From Amycolatopsis vastitatis (GTDB lineage Bacteria; Actinomycetota; Actinomycetes; Mycobacteriales; Pseudonocardiaceae), in contig NZ_NMUL01000057.1 of NCBI RefSeq assembly GCF_002234595.1, positions 1 through 64,000 on the forward strand: a stretch of 64,000 bases of DNA, given 5' to 3'. The notes under the pieces are model-generated. The model was not told where the DNA came from, made no database searches, and saw nothing but the letters and a program-made list of their open reading frames with translations. This document shows positions 17,152 through 23,580 of this stretch, piece after piece (within the stretch, counting starts at the first letter, position 1; the number at the start of each line of letters is the position of its first letter). The position numbers and the translations under genes are program-made.

Positions 17152-17640
17152 GTGCGTTTTTTCTACGACACCGAGTTCATCGAAGACGGCGTGACGATCG
17201 ATTTGGTGTCGATCGGAGTGGTGGACGAGCGGGGCCGCGAGTTCTACGCGGTGTCGACCGAGTTCGACCCGGCCCGCGCGGGAGCGTGGGTCCGCGACCA
17301 CGTCCTGGACAAGCTGCCCTCGCCCGCGGACCCGGCCTGGCGCAGCCGCGAGAAGATCCGCACCGACCTGCTGGAGTTCTTCGGCAAGCCACCGGGCGGC
17401 ATCGAGCTGTGGGCGTGGTTCGCCGCGTACGACCACGTCGCGCTCGCCCAGCTGTGGGGCCCGATGCCGGCGCTGCCCCGGCAGCTGCCGAGGTTCACGC
17501 GTGACCTGCGCCAGCGCTGGGAGGACGCGGGCAAGCCGAAGCTCCCGGCGGCCCCGACCGACCAGCACGACGCCCTCGCCGACGCCCGGCACAACCTGGC
17601 CCGCTGGGAAGTCATCGAGGAGTACTTCCACCACCACTGA
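17152..17640 (+). CDS. Polyadenylate-specific 3'-exoribonuclease AS (RNase AS)
   Basis: 162 residues, a DEDD-type exonuclease. The first acidic pair is in FYDTEFIEDG (D-x-E), and DQHDALADARHN provides the later acidic residues, as in Rv2179c of M. tuberculosis, whose purified product degrades poly(A) RNA. TAGTTT ends six bases before GTG 17152 and no ribosome site is seen, so the mRNA is probably leaderless. Its 3' end faces an unusual repeat-filled region with an antisense promoter-like element. Confidence 0.9.
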   Translation: MRFFYDTEFIEDGVTIDLVSIGVVDERGREFYAVSTEFDPARAGAWVRDHVLDKLPSPADPAWRSREKIRTDLLEFFGKPPGGIELWAWFAAYDHVALAQLWGPMPALPRQLPRFTRDLRQRWEDAGKPKLPAAPTDQHDALADARHNLARWEVIEEYFHHH

Positions 17641-17682
17641 CCAGGCGGCGCGGCGCGGCTCTGGGGGCGCCCCCCGTTTTCC

Positions 17683-17704
17683 ACGCTACCGGCAGGCACC
17701 GACA
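17683..17704 (-). promoter_or_regulatory. PafBC/RecA-NDp-like element on the reverse strand, no gene behind it
   Basis: Read on the reverse strand this is TGTCGGTG-N8-TAGCGT, then GGAAAACGGGG, nearly the same as 11954-11975 and beyond. It points into the 3' end of the RNase AS gene, so it would make antisense RNA or is a relic of a dispersed element. Confidence 0.45.
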
Positions 17705-17731
17705 CTTTCCGCGGCTTGCCGGGCCGCCGCG

Positions 17732-17947
17732 GCGCGAACGGTCCGCTCGTGCCGTTGACACGGTCCGAACGGTCCTTTCGCGCGGCTGCCGCAGCCTGAA
17801 CGGTCCGTTCGTGCTGCCGCCGCGGCGTAAGTGATCGCTCGTACTGCCGCCGCGGGGCGAATCATCCGTCCGCGCTGCCGCCGGGGTTCGAACGGTCCGT
17901 TCGTGCCGTCGGCACGGCCCGAACGGACCGTTCGCACGCCCGGCCCC
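17732..17947. repeat. Seven-unit tandem array with 31-bp period
   Basis: Core copies of GAACGGTCCGTTC or variants start at 17736, 17767, 17798, 17828, 17859, 17890 and 17921, giving spacings of 31, 31, 30, 31, 31 and 31 bases. Each core is followed by GTGCYGCCGCCGCG-like sequence. Units 3 and 6 are cleanest, and units 4 and 5 have drifted. The core is itself palindromic. It fills the region between the convergent RNase AS and DAHP synthase genes, which otherwise holds no gene. Confidence 0.85.
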
Positions 17948-17986
17948 GGCCGCGGCGCCGATCCGCCCCGTCGCACGGCCCGGAAC

Positions 17987-18008
17987 TGTCGGGGTCCCCC
18001 GGTAACGT
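17987..18008 (+). promoter_or_regulatory. PafBC/RecA-NDp-like element facing the DAHP synthase 3' end
   Basis: TGTCGGGG-N8-TAACGT on the forward strand. It is followed by GGGGGACCCCC and then the 3' end of the reverse-strand DAHP synthase gene, so it has no forward gene. Together with the reverse element at 17683-17704 it flanks the 31-bp array, both facing outward. Confidence 0.4.
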
Positions 18009-18040
18009 GAAATCCGGGGGACCCCCAGGCCGGGGACCTC

Positions 18041-19123
18041 TCAGCGGCGCGCCCGCACGGCCGAGGCCAGCTCGTCGAGCAGCGGTGCCGTGTCGTCCCA
18101 GGCCAGGCACGCGTCCGTGATCGACTGCCCGTAAGTCAGCTCCGATGCGTGGCCCAGCGAAAGGTCCTGCCGCCCCGCCGCCAGGAAGCTCTCCATCATC
18201 AGCCCGGAAATCCCGCGCTCACCAGCGGAAATCCGCGAAGCCAGCTCGCGCACGACCGCCGCCTGCCGCACGTGGTCCTTGCCGCTGTTGCCGTGCGAAG
18301 CATCGATGATCACCCGCTCCGGCAGGCCCGCCTTCGCCAGCCGCGCCAACGTGTCCGCCACCGTCGAAGCGTCGTAGTTCGGGCCGCCGTTGTGGCCGCG
18401 CAGGATCACGTGGCAGTCCGGGTTGCCCGATGTCGTCAGCAGCGCCGCGAGGCCGTCGGTGTTGATGCCGGGGAACACGTGGCTCGCCGCGGCCGCGCGG
18501 GTCGCGTCGACCGCCACCTGGACGTCGCCCTCCGTGGAGTTCTTGATCCCCACCGGCATCGACAGCGCGCTGCACAGCTGCCGGTGCACCTGGCTCGCCG
18601 CCGTCCGCGCGCCGATCGAGCCCCACGTCACGATGTCGGAGATGAACTGCGGCGTGATCGGGTCGAGGAACTCGCACCCGACCGGCAGCCCCAGCTCGGA
18701 GACGTCGAGCAGCAGCTTGCGCGCCATCCGCAGGCCCTTGTTGACCGCGAAGGTGCCGTCGAGGTCCGGGTCGTTGATCAGGCCCTTCCAGCCCAGCGTC
18801 GTGCGCGGCTTCTCGAAGTACACGCGCATCACGATGTGCAGGTCGTCGTGCAGCTCGTCGGCCTTGGCGGCCAGCCGGCGGGCGTAGTCGAGCGCGGCTT
18901 CGGGGTCGTGCACCGAGCACGGGCCGACCACGACGAGCAGCCGGTCGTCGCGGCCTTCGAGGATGTCGACGGTGTCGGCGCGGCCCTGCCGCACGACCTT
19001 GGCGACGGCGGCGTCGACCGGATGGTCTTCGCGCAGCAGCGCGGGCGAAATGAGCGGACTGATCGACGTGGTGCGCGCGGCGTCGAGGTCACCGATGGTG
19101 GCCGGTCCGACGGAGAGTGTCAT
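18041..19123 (-). CDS. aroG: 3-Deoxy-7-phosphoheptulonate synthase, class I (AroG type)
   Basis: 360 residues catalysing the first shikimate step, from phosphoenolpyruvate and erythrose 4-phosphate. Class I motifs are VVVGPCSVHDP, MRVYFEKPRTTLGWKG, GARTAASQVHR, GIKNSTEGD and DASHGNSGKDH with metal and substrate residues. The ATG has GGAAGGAAC upstream. It is not the class II enzyme found beside RNase AS in mycobacteria. A short leader peptide and hairpin lie in front of it, which predicts control by aromatic amino acids. Confidence 0.93.
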   Translation of the reverse strand: MTLSVGPATIGDLDAARTTSISPLISPALLREDHPVDAAVAKVVRQGRADTVDILEGRDDRLLVVVGPCSVHDPEAALDYARRLAAKADELHDDLHIVMRVYFEKPRTTLGWKGLINDPDLDGTFAVNKGLRMARKLLLDVSELGLPVGCEFLDPITPQFISDIVTWGSIGARTAASQVHRQLCSALSMPVGIKNSTEGDVQVAVDATRAAAASHVFPGINTDGLAALLTTSGNPDCHVILRGHNGGPNYDASTVADTLARLAKAGLPERVIIDASHGNSGKDHVRQAAVVRELASRISAGERGISGLMMESFLAAGRQDLSLGHASELTYGQSITDACLAWDDTAPLLDELASAVRARR

Positions 19124-19169
19124 CGCGGGGGTGTTCCTTCCTGGTGGACACCGACCCGCGGGGGACTCG

Positions 19170-19195
19170 CCGAGCCGGTTGGAGATCCGGCTCGG
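19170..19195 (-). terminator. Attenuator hairpin before the DAHP synthase gene
   Basis: Perfect 9-bp stem CCGAGCCGG / CCGGCTCGG with an eight-base loop, eight bases after the stop of the leader peptide and 46 bases before the DAHP synthase start. An alternative stem can form between 19229-19234 (within the leader reading frame) and 19195-19200, whose last base pair competes with the hairpin. No U-run follows, as is common in actinobacteria. Confidence 0.55.
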
Positions 19196-19203
19196 GGTGG
19201 TGG

Positions 19204-19269
19204 TCAGCGCAGGTTCACGCCGCCGTGCCCACCCGGGGCCGACTTCGTAAACCAGAAATAGCGCTGCAC
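19204..19269 (-). CDS. Leader peptide of the DAHP synthase gene (Tyr-Phe-Trp-Phe)
   Basis: A 21-codon reading frame, GTG start, beginning M-Q-R and then Tyr4-Phe5-Trp6-Phe7 followed by a neutral tail ending NLR. The tight run of all three aromatic amino acids right before an aromatic biosynthesis gene is the mark of a ribosome-stalling attenuator: shortage of Tyr, Phe or Trp would hold the ribosome at codons 4-7 and change folding of the RNA downstream. A TACGTT hexamer ends six bases before the GTG, so the transcript probably begins at or near the start codon. Actinobacterial trp leaders are an established precedent. This exact case is predicted from sequence only. Confidence 0.72.
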   Translation of the reverse strand: MQRYFWFTKSAPGGHGGVNLR

Positions 19270-19275
19270 GGGCTC

Positions 19276-19281
19276 AACGTA
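19276..19281 (-). promoter_or_regulatory. -10 element TACGTT of the leader/DAHP synthase transcript
   Basis: TACGTT on the reverse strand, six bases before the leader GTG at 19269. This is the spacing expected for a transcript starting on the start codon. No convincing -35 element is seen. Confidence 0.5.
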
Positions 19282-19404
19282 GCACAGGCCGGACCCGGAC
19301 CGATTCGGCAGGTGGTGGGGGCTGCACCGATCCAGAGGAAAGCCGCTACGCTGGCACACGACGAAATGTGACTGTCATCTCCTGAGAACAGACGGAGGCT
19401 TCTC

Positions 19405-20430
19405 ATGCGTGTCGGTGTGCTGACCGGCGGCGGCGACTGCCCGGGACTCAACGCGGTCATCCGCGCGGTGGTGCGTAAGGGCATCGAGGTGCACGGCTGG
19501 GACTTCGTGGGCTTCCGCAACGGCTGGAACGGCCCGCTCACCGGGGACAGCCGCCCGCTGGGCCTGAACGACGTCGAGGACATCCTCACCCGCGGCGGCA
19601 CCATCCTGCGGTCCTCGCGCACCAACCCGTACAAGGTCGAGGGCGGTGTCGACAAGATCAAGCAGGTCCTCGCGGACCAGGGCGTCGACGCGCTGATCGC
19701 GATCGGCGGCGAGGACACCCTCGGCGTCGCGAAGCGGCTGACCGACGACGGCGTCGGCGTCGTCGGTGTCCCCAAGACGATCGACAACGACCTGGGCGCC
19801 ACCGACTACACCTTCGGCTTCGACACCGCGGTCTCCATCGCGACCGAGGCGATCGACCGGCTGCACACCACGGCCGAGTCGCACCACCGCGCGCTGGTCG
19901 TCGAGGTCATGGGCCGCCACGCCGGCTGGATCGCGCTGCACTCCGGCCTGGCCGGCGGCGCGAGCGTGATCCTGGTGCCGGAGCGGCACTTCAACGTCGA
20001 CCAGGTCGTCTCCTGGGTCGAGCGCCGCTTCGAGAAGGAGTTCGCGCCGATCATCGTCGTCGCCGAGGGCGCGCTGCCCGAGGGCGGCGAGGAGAAGCTG
20101 CTGACCGGCGAGAAGGACGCCTTCGGGCACGTCCGTCTCGGCGGCATCGGCACCTGGCTGGCCGACGAGATCGCCCACCGCACCGGCAAGGAGTCCCGCG
20201 CGGTCGTGCTGGGCCACGTTCAGCGCGGCGGTACCCCGACGGCGTACGACCGCGTCCTGGCCACCCGGTTCGGCCTCAACGCGGTCGACGCGGTCGCCGA
20301 CGGCGATTTCGGCGTGATGGTCGCCCTCAAGGGCACCGACATCGTCCGCGTGAAGCTGTCCGAGGCGACGGCCGAGCTGAAGACGGTCCCGGTCGAGCGT
20401 TACCAGGAAGCCGAAGTCTTCTTCGGCTGA
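19405..20430 (+). CDS. pfkA: 6-Phosphofructokinase, probably pyrophosphate-dependent
   Basis: 341 residues. The start MRVGVLTGGGDCPGLNAVIR and the active-site PKTIDNDLGATDYTFGFDTA are typical of group III phosphofructokinases. Residue 104 is aspartate (GGEDT) and residue 124 is lysine (PKTIDND). These are the two residues that mark pyrophosphate-using enzymes such as that of Amycolatopsis methanolica, while ATP-using relatives have glycine at 104. It therefore probably makes fructose 1,6-bisphosphate reversibly with PPi. The ATG has ACGGAGG upstream. The gene is divergent from the DAHP synthase. Confidence 0.93.
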   Translation: MRVGVLTGGGDCPGLNAVIRAVVRKGIEVHGWDFVGFRNGWNGPLTGDSRPLGLNDVEDILTRGGTILRSSRTNPYKVEGGVDKIKQVLADQGVDALIAIGGEDTLGVAKRLTDDGVGVVGVPKTIDNDLGATDYTFGFDTAVSIATEAIDRLHTTAESHHRALVVEVMGRHAGWIALHSGLAGGASVILVPERHFNVDQVVSWVERRFEKEFAPIIVVAEGALPEGGEEKLLTGEKDAFGHVRLGGIGTWLADEIAHRTGKESRAVVLGHVQRGGTPTAYDRVLATRFGLNAVDAVADGDFGVMVALKGTDIVRVKLSEATAELKTVPVERYQEAEVFFG

Positions 20431-20440
20431 GTTCCCCGTT

Positions 20441-20477
20441 CGAAGGGCCGCTCCGGGAATCCCGGGGCGGCCCTTCG
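20441..20477 (+). terminator. Strong hairpin terminator after pfkA
   Basis: Stem CGAAGGGCCGC / GCGGCCCTTCG of 11 bp with a further CCGGG / CCCGG inside. It begins ten bases after the pfkA stop. Confidence 0.75.
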
Positions 20478-20482
20478 CGCGT

Positions 20483-20578
20483 TCAGGGCCGCTGGCGCAC
20501 CGCGTCGACGATGCTCTGGCTCACCACCGAACCGGTCGTCCCGGCGCCTTGTTGGCAGAACGGGCGATCCGGGTTCAC
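20483..20578 (-). CDS. Possible small ORF after the HAL-like gene
   Basis: A 31-codon frame on the reverse strand whose GTG begins one base after the stop of the HAL-like gene; it contains FCQQGAGTTGSVVSQSIVDA. No ribosome site can be judged separate from the upstream gene. It could be a small coupled protein, the remnant of a larger gene, or chance. I do not recognise it. Confidence 0.25.
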   Translation of the reverse strand: MNPDRPFCQQGAGTTGSVVSQSIVDAVRQRP

Positions 20579-20579
20579 G

Positions 20580-22016
20580 CTAGATGCGGGCCAGCTTGTC
20601 CAGCACCCCGACGGCGGCGGCGATGTCCCCGGTGAGCGGCCGGTCTTCGACGCTCTCCTCCAGCACCGCCGACGCCGTTTCGAACGCGTCCCGCACCGGC
20701 AGCTCGACCAGATCGGCCTCCCGCATCCGCAAGGCGCGGACCGCCGCCACCAGCTCGCACGCCAGCACCTGCTGGTAGGCCGAACACGCCGCCGTCGCCG
20801 CGCGGGCCGCCTGCGTCGAGAAGCTCGCGTGGTCCTCGATGCCGCGGGACACCACCGCCGTGCCGAGCGTCGCCGGAAGGGCCGCTTGCCGCAGTTCCGT
20901 CAGGGCGTCGTGGGCGACGTACTCCAGGATCATCACGCCCGAACTGCCCGCCGGGCCCGCCGCGAGGAACGGCCGCAGCCCGGTGAACTCCGGTTCCACG
21001 AGGTCGCCCAGCCGCGCCACCGACAGCTCCGCCACCTGGTGGACGGTCGCCCGCGCCTGATCCAGCGCCGTCGAGACGTACGCCGTGTGGAAGTGCGCGT
21101 GGTGGTACGCGTCGCCGTGCGCCGTCGAGATCATCGGGTTCTCGGTGCTGGCGTTGATCTCCACCGCGAGGACGTCCCGCAGGTAGTGGATCGCGTCCAG
21201 CGCCGGGCCCTGGACCTGCGGGAACGCCCGCAAGCCGAACGGGTCCTGGATCCGCCGTCCCGGCTTCGGCGTCTGGTGCATGCCCAGCAGCCGCCGCATC
21301 TCGGCCGCGCACGCGACCTGTCCCGCGTGCGGACGCGCTTCGTGCACCGGCGTCGCGTACGCCTCGGGGTTGCCGTCGAGTGCGACGTACGTCAGCGCCG
21401 CGATGGCGTGGCTCGCGCGGGTCAGCGTGTCCAGCCGCATCGCCGCCAGCGTCGCTTCGGCGAGCGTGGCGGCGTTGCTGCTCATGAACGCCAGCGCGTC
21501 CCCCGCCTGCACCGGCACCGGCGGCACGTGCCCGGTCAGCCACGGCCGCTCGCCGGTGAGCGCGAGCGCCGTCTCGGCCAGTGGCGCGAGGTCGCCGGTG
21601 CCGATCGCGCCGAGCCGGTGCACCAGCGGCAGCGCGCCGGTCCGGACCGCGTCGGCCAGCGCGCCGATCAGCTCCGGGCTGATCCCCGACCGCCCGGTCA
21701 GCAGCTGGTTGAGCCGGATCAGCATCATCGCCCGCACCTGGCCGTTCGGCATCGGGTCCCCGCTGCCGCCCGCGTGGCTGCGCAGCAGCCGCAGCCCGTG
21801 GTCGGTCGAGTGCGCGACCGTGTCGTCCTTGTTGGCCCCGACGCCGGTGGTCCGGCCGTAGACCACCCGCCGGGTGCTCAGTTCGTCCGCGAGCTTCCAC
21901 GCGTGCTCGGCCGCGCGCAGGGCGGCGATCGAGACGTCGATGTCCAGCGGACCCCCGGTGCGCGCCGCGGTCACCACGTCCGCGCACCGCAAGGTCCGGC
22001 CGTCGACCCGGATCAA
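20580..22016 (-). CDS. HAL/PAL-family aromatic amino acid lyase with altered MIO triad
   Basis: 478 residues if begun at TTG 22016, which has GGAAGGAGG six bases upstream; a longer frame from ATG 22043 would put that site inside the gene. The family fold is clear: VYGRTTGVGAN (catalytic Tyr loop), the MIO region, SSNA, QDPFGLRAFPQVQGP with Arg, and ASTENP. Known family members make the MIO cofactor from Ala-Ser-Gly (P. putida HAL 142-144). Here residues 139-141 are Gly-Thr-Gly (AIGTGDLAPLAE). The enzyme may form a variant cofactor, act as a mutase or lyase on an unusual substrate, or be inactive. No hut genes are adjacent. Confidence 0.82.
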   Translation of the reverse strand: MIRVDGRTLRCADVVTAARTGGPLDIDVSIAALRAAEHAWKLADELSTRRVVYGRTTGVGANKDDTVAHSTDHGLRLLRSHAGGSGDPMPNGQVRAMMLIRLNQLLTGRSGISPELIGALADAVRTGALPLVHRLGAIGTGDLAPLAETALALTGERPWLTGHVPPVPVQAGDALAFMSSNAATLAEATLAAMRLDTLTRASHAIAALTYVALDGNPEAYATPVHEARPHAGQVACAAEMRRLLGMHQTPKPGRRIQDPFGLRAFPQVQGPALDAIHYLRDVLAVEINASTENPMISTAHGDAYHHAHFHTAYVSTALDQARATVHQVAELSVARLGDLVEPEFTGLRPFLAAGPAGSSGVMILEYVAHDALTELRQAALPATLGTAVVSRGIEDHASFSTQAARAATAACSAYQQVLACELVAAVRALRMREADLVELPVRDAFETASAVLEESVEDRPLTGDIAAAVGVLDKLARI

Positions 22017-22050
22017 GGGCAGCCTCCTTCCGACTGCCCTCACTATGCGG

Positions 22051-22689
22051 CTAGGGCGCCGGTGGCTGCCAGGGCGGCATCGTCCAGTCCCAGTGCGGCA
22101 CGGGTTCGTGCGGGTTCGGCTCGGCCCCGGGGGCCGAGAAGAGCACGGCGAGCCGGCTGCCCCACTCGACGTAGCCCGCGAACGCGGCCCGGAACTCGGG
22201 GTCGGCGGGCAGGCCGGCCTCGTCGGCGGCGTCGAGCAGCAGGCTCACCCACCGGCGGCGCTGCTGTTCGGTGATCCCGCGGCCGAGGTGGCGGCCGATC
22301 ATGTGGGCGTGGCCGCCGTGCTCGCCCGAGTAGGCGGCCGGGCCCCCGAAGACCTCGCCGAGCCAAACCGCGACGTGCTCGGCGTGGTGGGCGTCCATGT
22401 GACGGAACACCGGTTCGAGCAGCGGGTCTTCGAGGACGTGGCCGTAGAAGATCGTCAGCAGCCTTATGAGGGCGTCGCGGCCGCCCGCCCACTCGTAGAG
22501 CGTGGGAGTGGTGGTCTCGTACCGCTCGGGCTCACCGTCGGGCGTGAAGCCCTCGATGCCGGCGAAGGGGGCTTCGGCGCGCACGAGGTACCGGCCGGCG
22601 CCCCGCTCGAACCGGTGTCCGGCGGCGGCTTTTTCGAAGTCCGCCCGCGCGGTTTCTGGCACGGTGTAGCGGAGGTATTCGACGATCAC
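22051..22689 (-). CDS. ABM-like domain fused to a group II truncated haemoglobin
   Basis: 212 residues. Residues 1-70 resemble an antibiotic-biosynthesis-monooxygenase (ABM) domain (VIVEYLRYTVPETARADFEKA), and residues 75-200 are a truncated globin: LYEWAGGRDALIRLLTIFYGHV, the histidine region HHAEHVAVWLGEVFGGP, and EYWG-like VEWGSRLAVLFS. Such chimeras are known from streptomycetes. GTG 22689 is chosen because it begins the ABM strand; a longer frame exists. Oxygen, NO or peroxide chemistry is likely. It is divergent from an HxlR regulator that may control it. Confidence 0.85.
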   Translation of the reverse strand: MIVEYLRYTVPETARADFEKAAAGHRFERGAGRYLVRAEAPFAGIEGFTPDGEPERYETTTPTLYEWAGGRDALIRLLTIFYGHVLEDPLLEPVFRHMDAHHAEHVAVWLGEVFGGPAAYSGEHGGHAHMIGRHLGRGITEQQRRRWVSLLLDAADEAGLPADPEFRAAFAGYVEWGSRLAVLFSAPGAEPNPHEPVPHWDWTMPPWQPPAP

Positions 22690-22757
22690 CGGTCCAGGCA
22701 ACCAGTGGTGGCCCGGCCGGGCAACCACGTACTTTCCGGTGCGTAGGGGAGAACGGG

Positions 22758-23090
22758 ATGAAGCGCTACCACTGCGCGGCCGAGCTGGCCGTCGACCTGA
22801 TCGGCGGCAAGTGGAAACCGGTGATCCTCGCGCACCTCAAGGAAGGCGCCCACCGCTACGGCGAACTGCGGCGCCGGATGCCGGGCGTGAGCGAGAAGAT
22901 GCTGACCCAGCAGCTGCGCGAGCTGGCGGCGGACGGCATCGTCCGCCGCGAGGAGTTCGACGGCCGGGTCCCGCACGTCGAGTACCACCTGACGGAGGTG
23001 GGGGAGGAGCTCCGCCCGGTCCTGCAGGCGCTGTACGAGTGGGGCGAGCGCCGCGCGGCCGACCGCGGCATCACGTTCGACCGGCCCTGA
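22758..23090 (+). CDS. HxlR-family transcriptional regulator
   Basis: 110 residues, a winged helix of the HxlR type: MKRYHCAAELAVDLIGGKWKPVIL with the early cysteine, then HRYGELRRRMPGVSEKMLTQQLREL and the wing VPHVEYHLTEVGEEL. Cys6 could sense aldehydes, quinones or oxidation as in some relatives. GGAGAACGGG precedes the ATG. It probably regulates the divergent ABM-globin gene. Confidence 0.9.
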   Translation: MKRYHCAAELAVDLIGGKWKPVILAHLKEGAHRYGELRRRMPGVSEKMLTQQLRELAADGIVRREEFDGRVPHVEYHLTEVGEELRPVLQALYEWGERRAADRGITFDRP

Positions 23091-23112
23091 GCGAGTACTG
23101 GCCCTCCGAAAC

Positions 23113-23165
23113 GTCATGAACGACTCTTTCCTGTCGTCCGACGACAGGAAAGAGTCGTTCATGAC
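23113..23165. repeat. 53-nt perfect palindrome between convergent genes
   Basis: Two perfectly complementary arms of 26 bases around a single central C; the left arm begins GTCATGAACGACTCTTTCCT. It lies between the 3' ends of the HxlR and ArsR genes and can act as a terminator for both strands. A degenerate relative is at 40568-40614, and both copies are followed by ACATCCG, so this is a dispersed element. Confidence 0.85.
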
Positions 23166-23177
23166 ATCCGGGGCCCG

Positions 23178-23486
23178 TCAGCGCGGGTCGGTGGCGTCCA
23201 GGCGGCGCTCCAGCGCGTCGAGGCGGTCCGACCAGAAGCGCCGGTACGGCGCCAGCCAGGCGTCGACCTCCGCCAGCGGCTCGGGCCGCAGTGCGTAGCA
23301 CCGGCGCTGCGCCGCCACCCGCACCGTGACGAGCCCCGCTTCGCGCAGCACGCGCAGGTGCTTCGACACCGCCGGCTGGCTCAGGTTCAGCTCGCCGACC
23401 AGCTCGCCCACCGAGCGCTCGCCGTCCCGCAGCAGGTCGAGGATGGTCCGGCGCCGGGGTTCGGCCAGCACGTCGAAGGTCCGCAT
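23178..23486 (-). CDS. ArsR-family winged-helix regulator
   Basis: 102 residues: MRTFDVLAEPRRRTILDLL, recognition helix LSQPAVSKHLRVLREAGLV, wing RVAAQRRCYALRPEPL, and the tail WLAPYRRFWSDRLDALERRL typical of the ArsR group that partners with AHSA1/SRPBCC proteins. No partner is adjacent here. It could repress the divergent DUF2461 gene, 94 bases away. Confidence 0.88.
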   Translation of the reverse strand: MRTFDVLAEPRRRTILDLLRDGERSVGELVGELNLSQPAVSKHLRVLREAGLVTVRVAAQRRCYALRPEPLAEVDAWLAPYRRFWSDRLDALERRLDATDPR

Positions 23487-23551
23487 CACCCCTGAAATGT
23501 GCTCCGCGGGGCATATTCCTGTCAAGGAATGTCGGCCTCCGGGCCGGAACC

Positions 23552-23573
23552 TGTCGGTGCCCCCGTTTATCGT
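23552..23573 (+). promoter_or_regulatory. PafBC/RecA-NDp-like promoter of the DUF2461 gene
   Basis: TGTCGGTG-N8-TATCGT. The -10 hexamer ends seven bases before GTG 23581, so transcription would start on the start codon (leaderless mRNA). The position makes this a likely working promoter. Confidence 0.6.
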
Positions 23574-23580
23574 CGCGGGC

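Noticed and set aside
17736..17934. LexA SOS boxes in the GAACGGTCCGTTC cores
   Set aside because: The actinobacterial SOS box has four bases between GAAC and GTTC; here there are five in every clean unit, and no SOS gene is adjacent.
17732..17947. CRISPR array
   Set aside because: Units are contiguous 31-bp repeats with no unique spacers, and no cas gene is present.
18041..19123. Class II DAHP synthase orthologous to the mycobacterial AroG
   Set aside because: Motifs GPCSVHDP, EKPRTTLGWKG and DASHGNSGKDH are those of class I enzymes; only the neighbourhood is similar.
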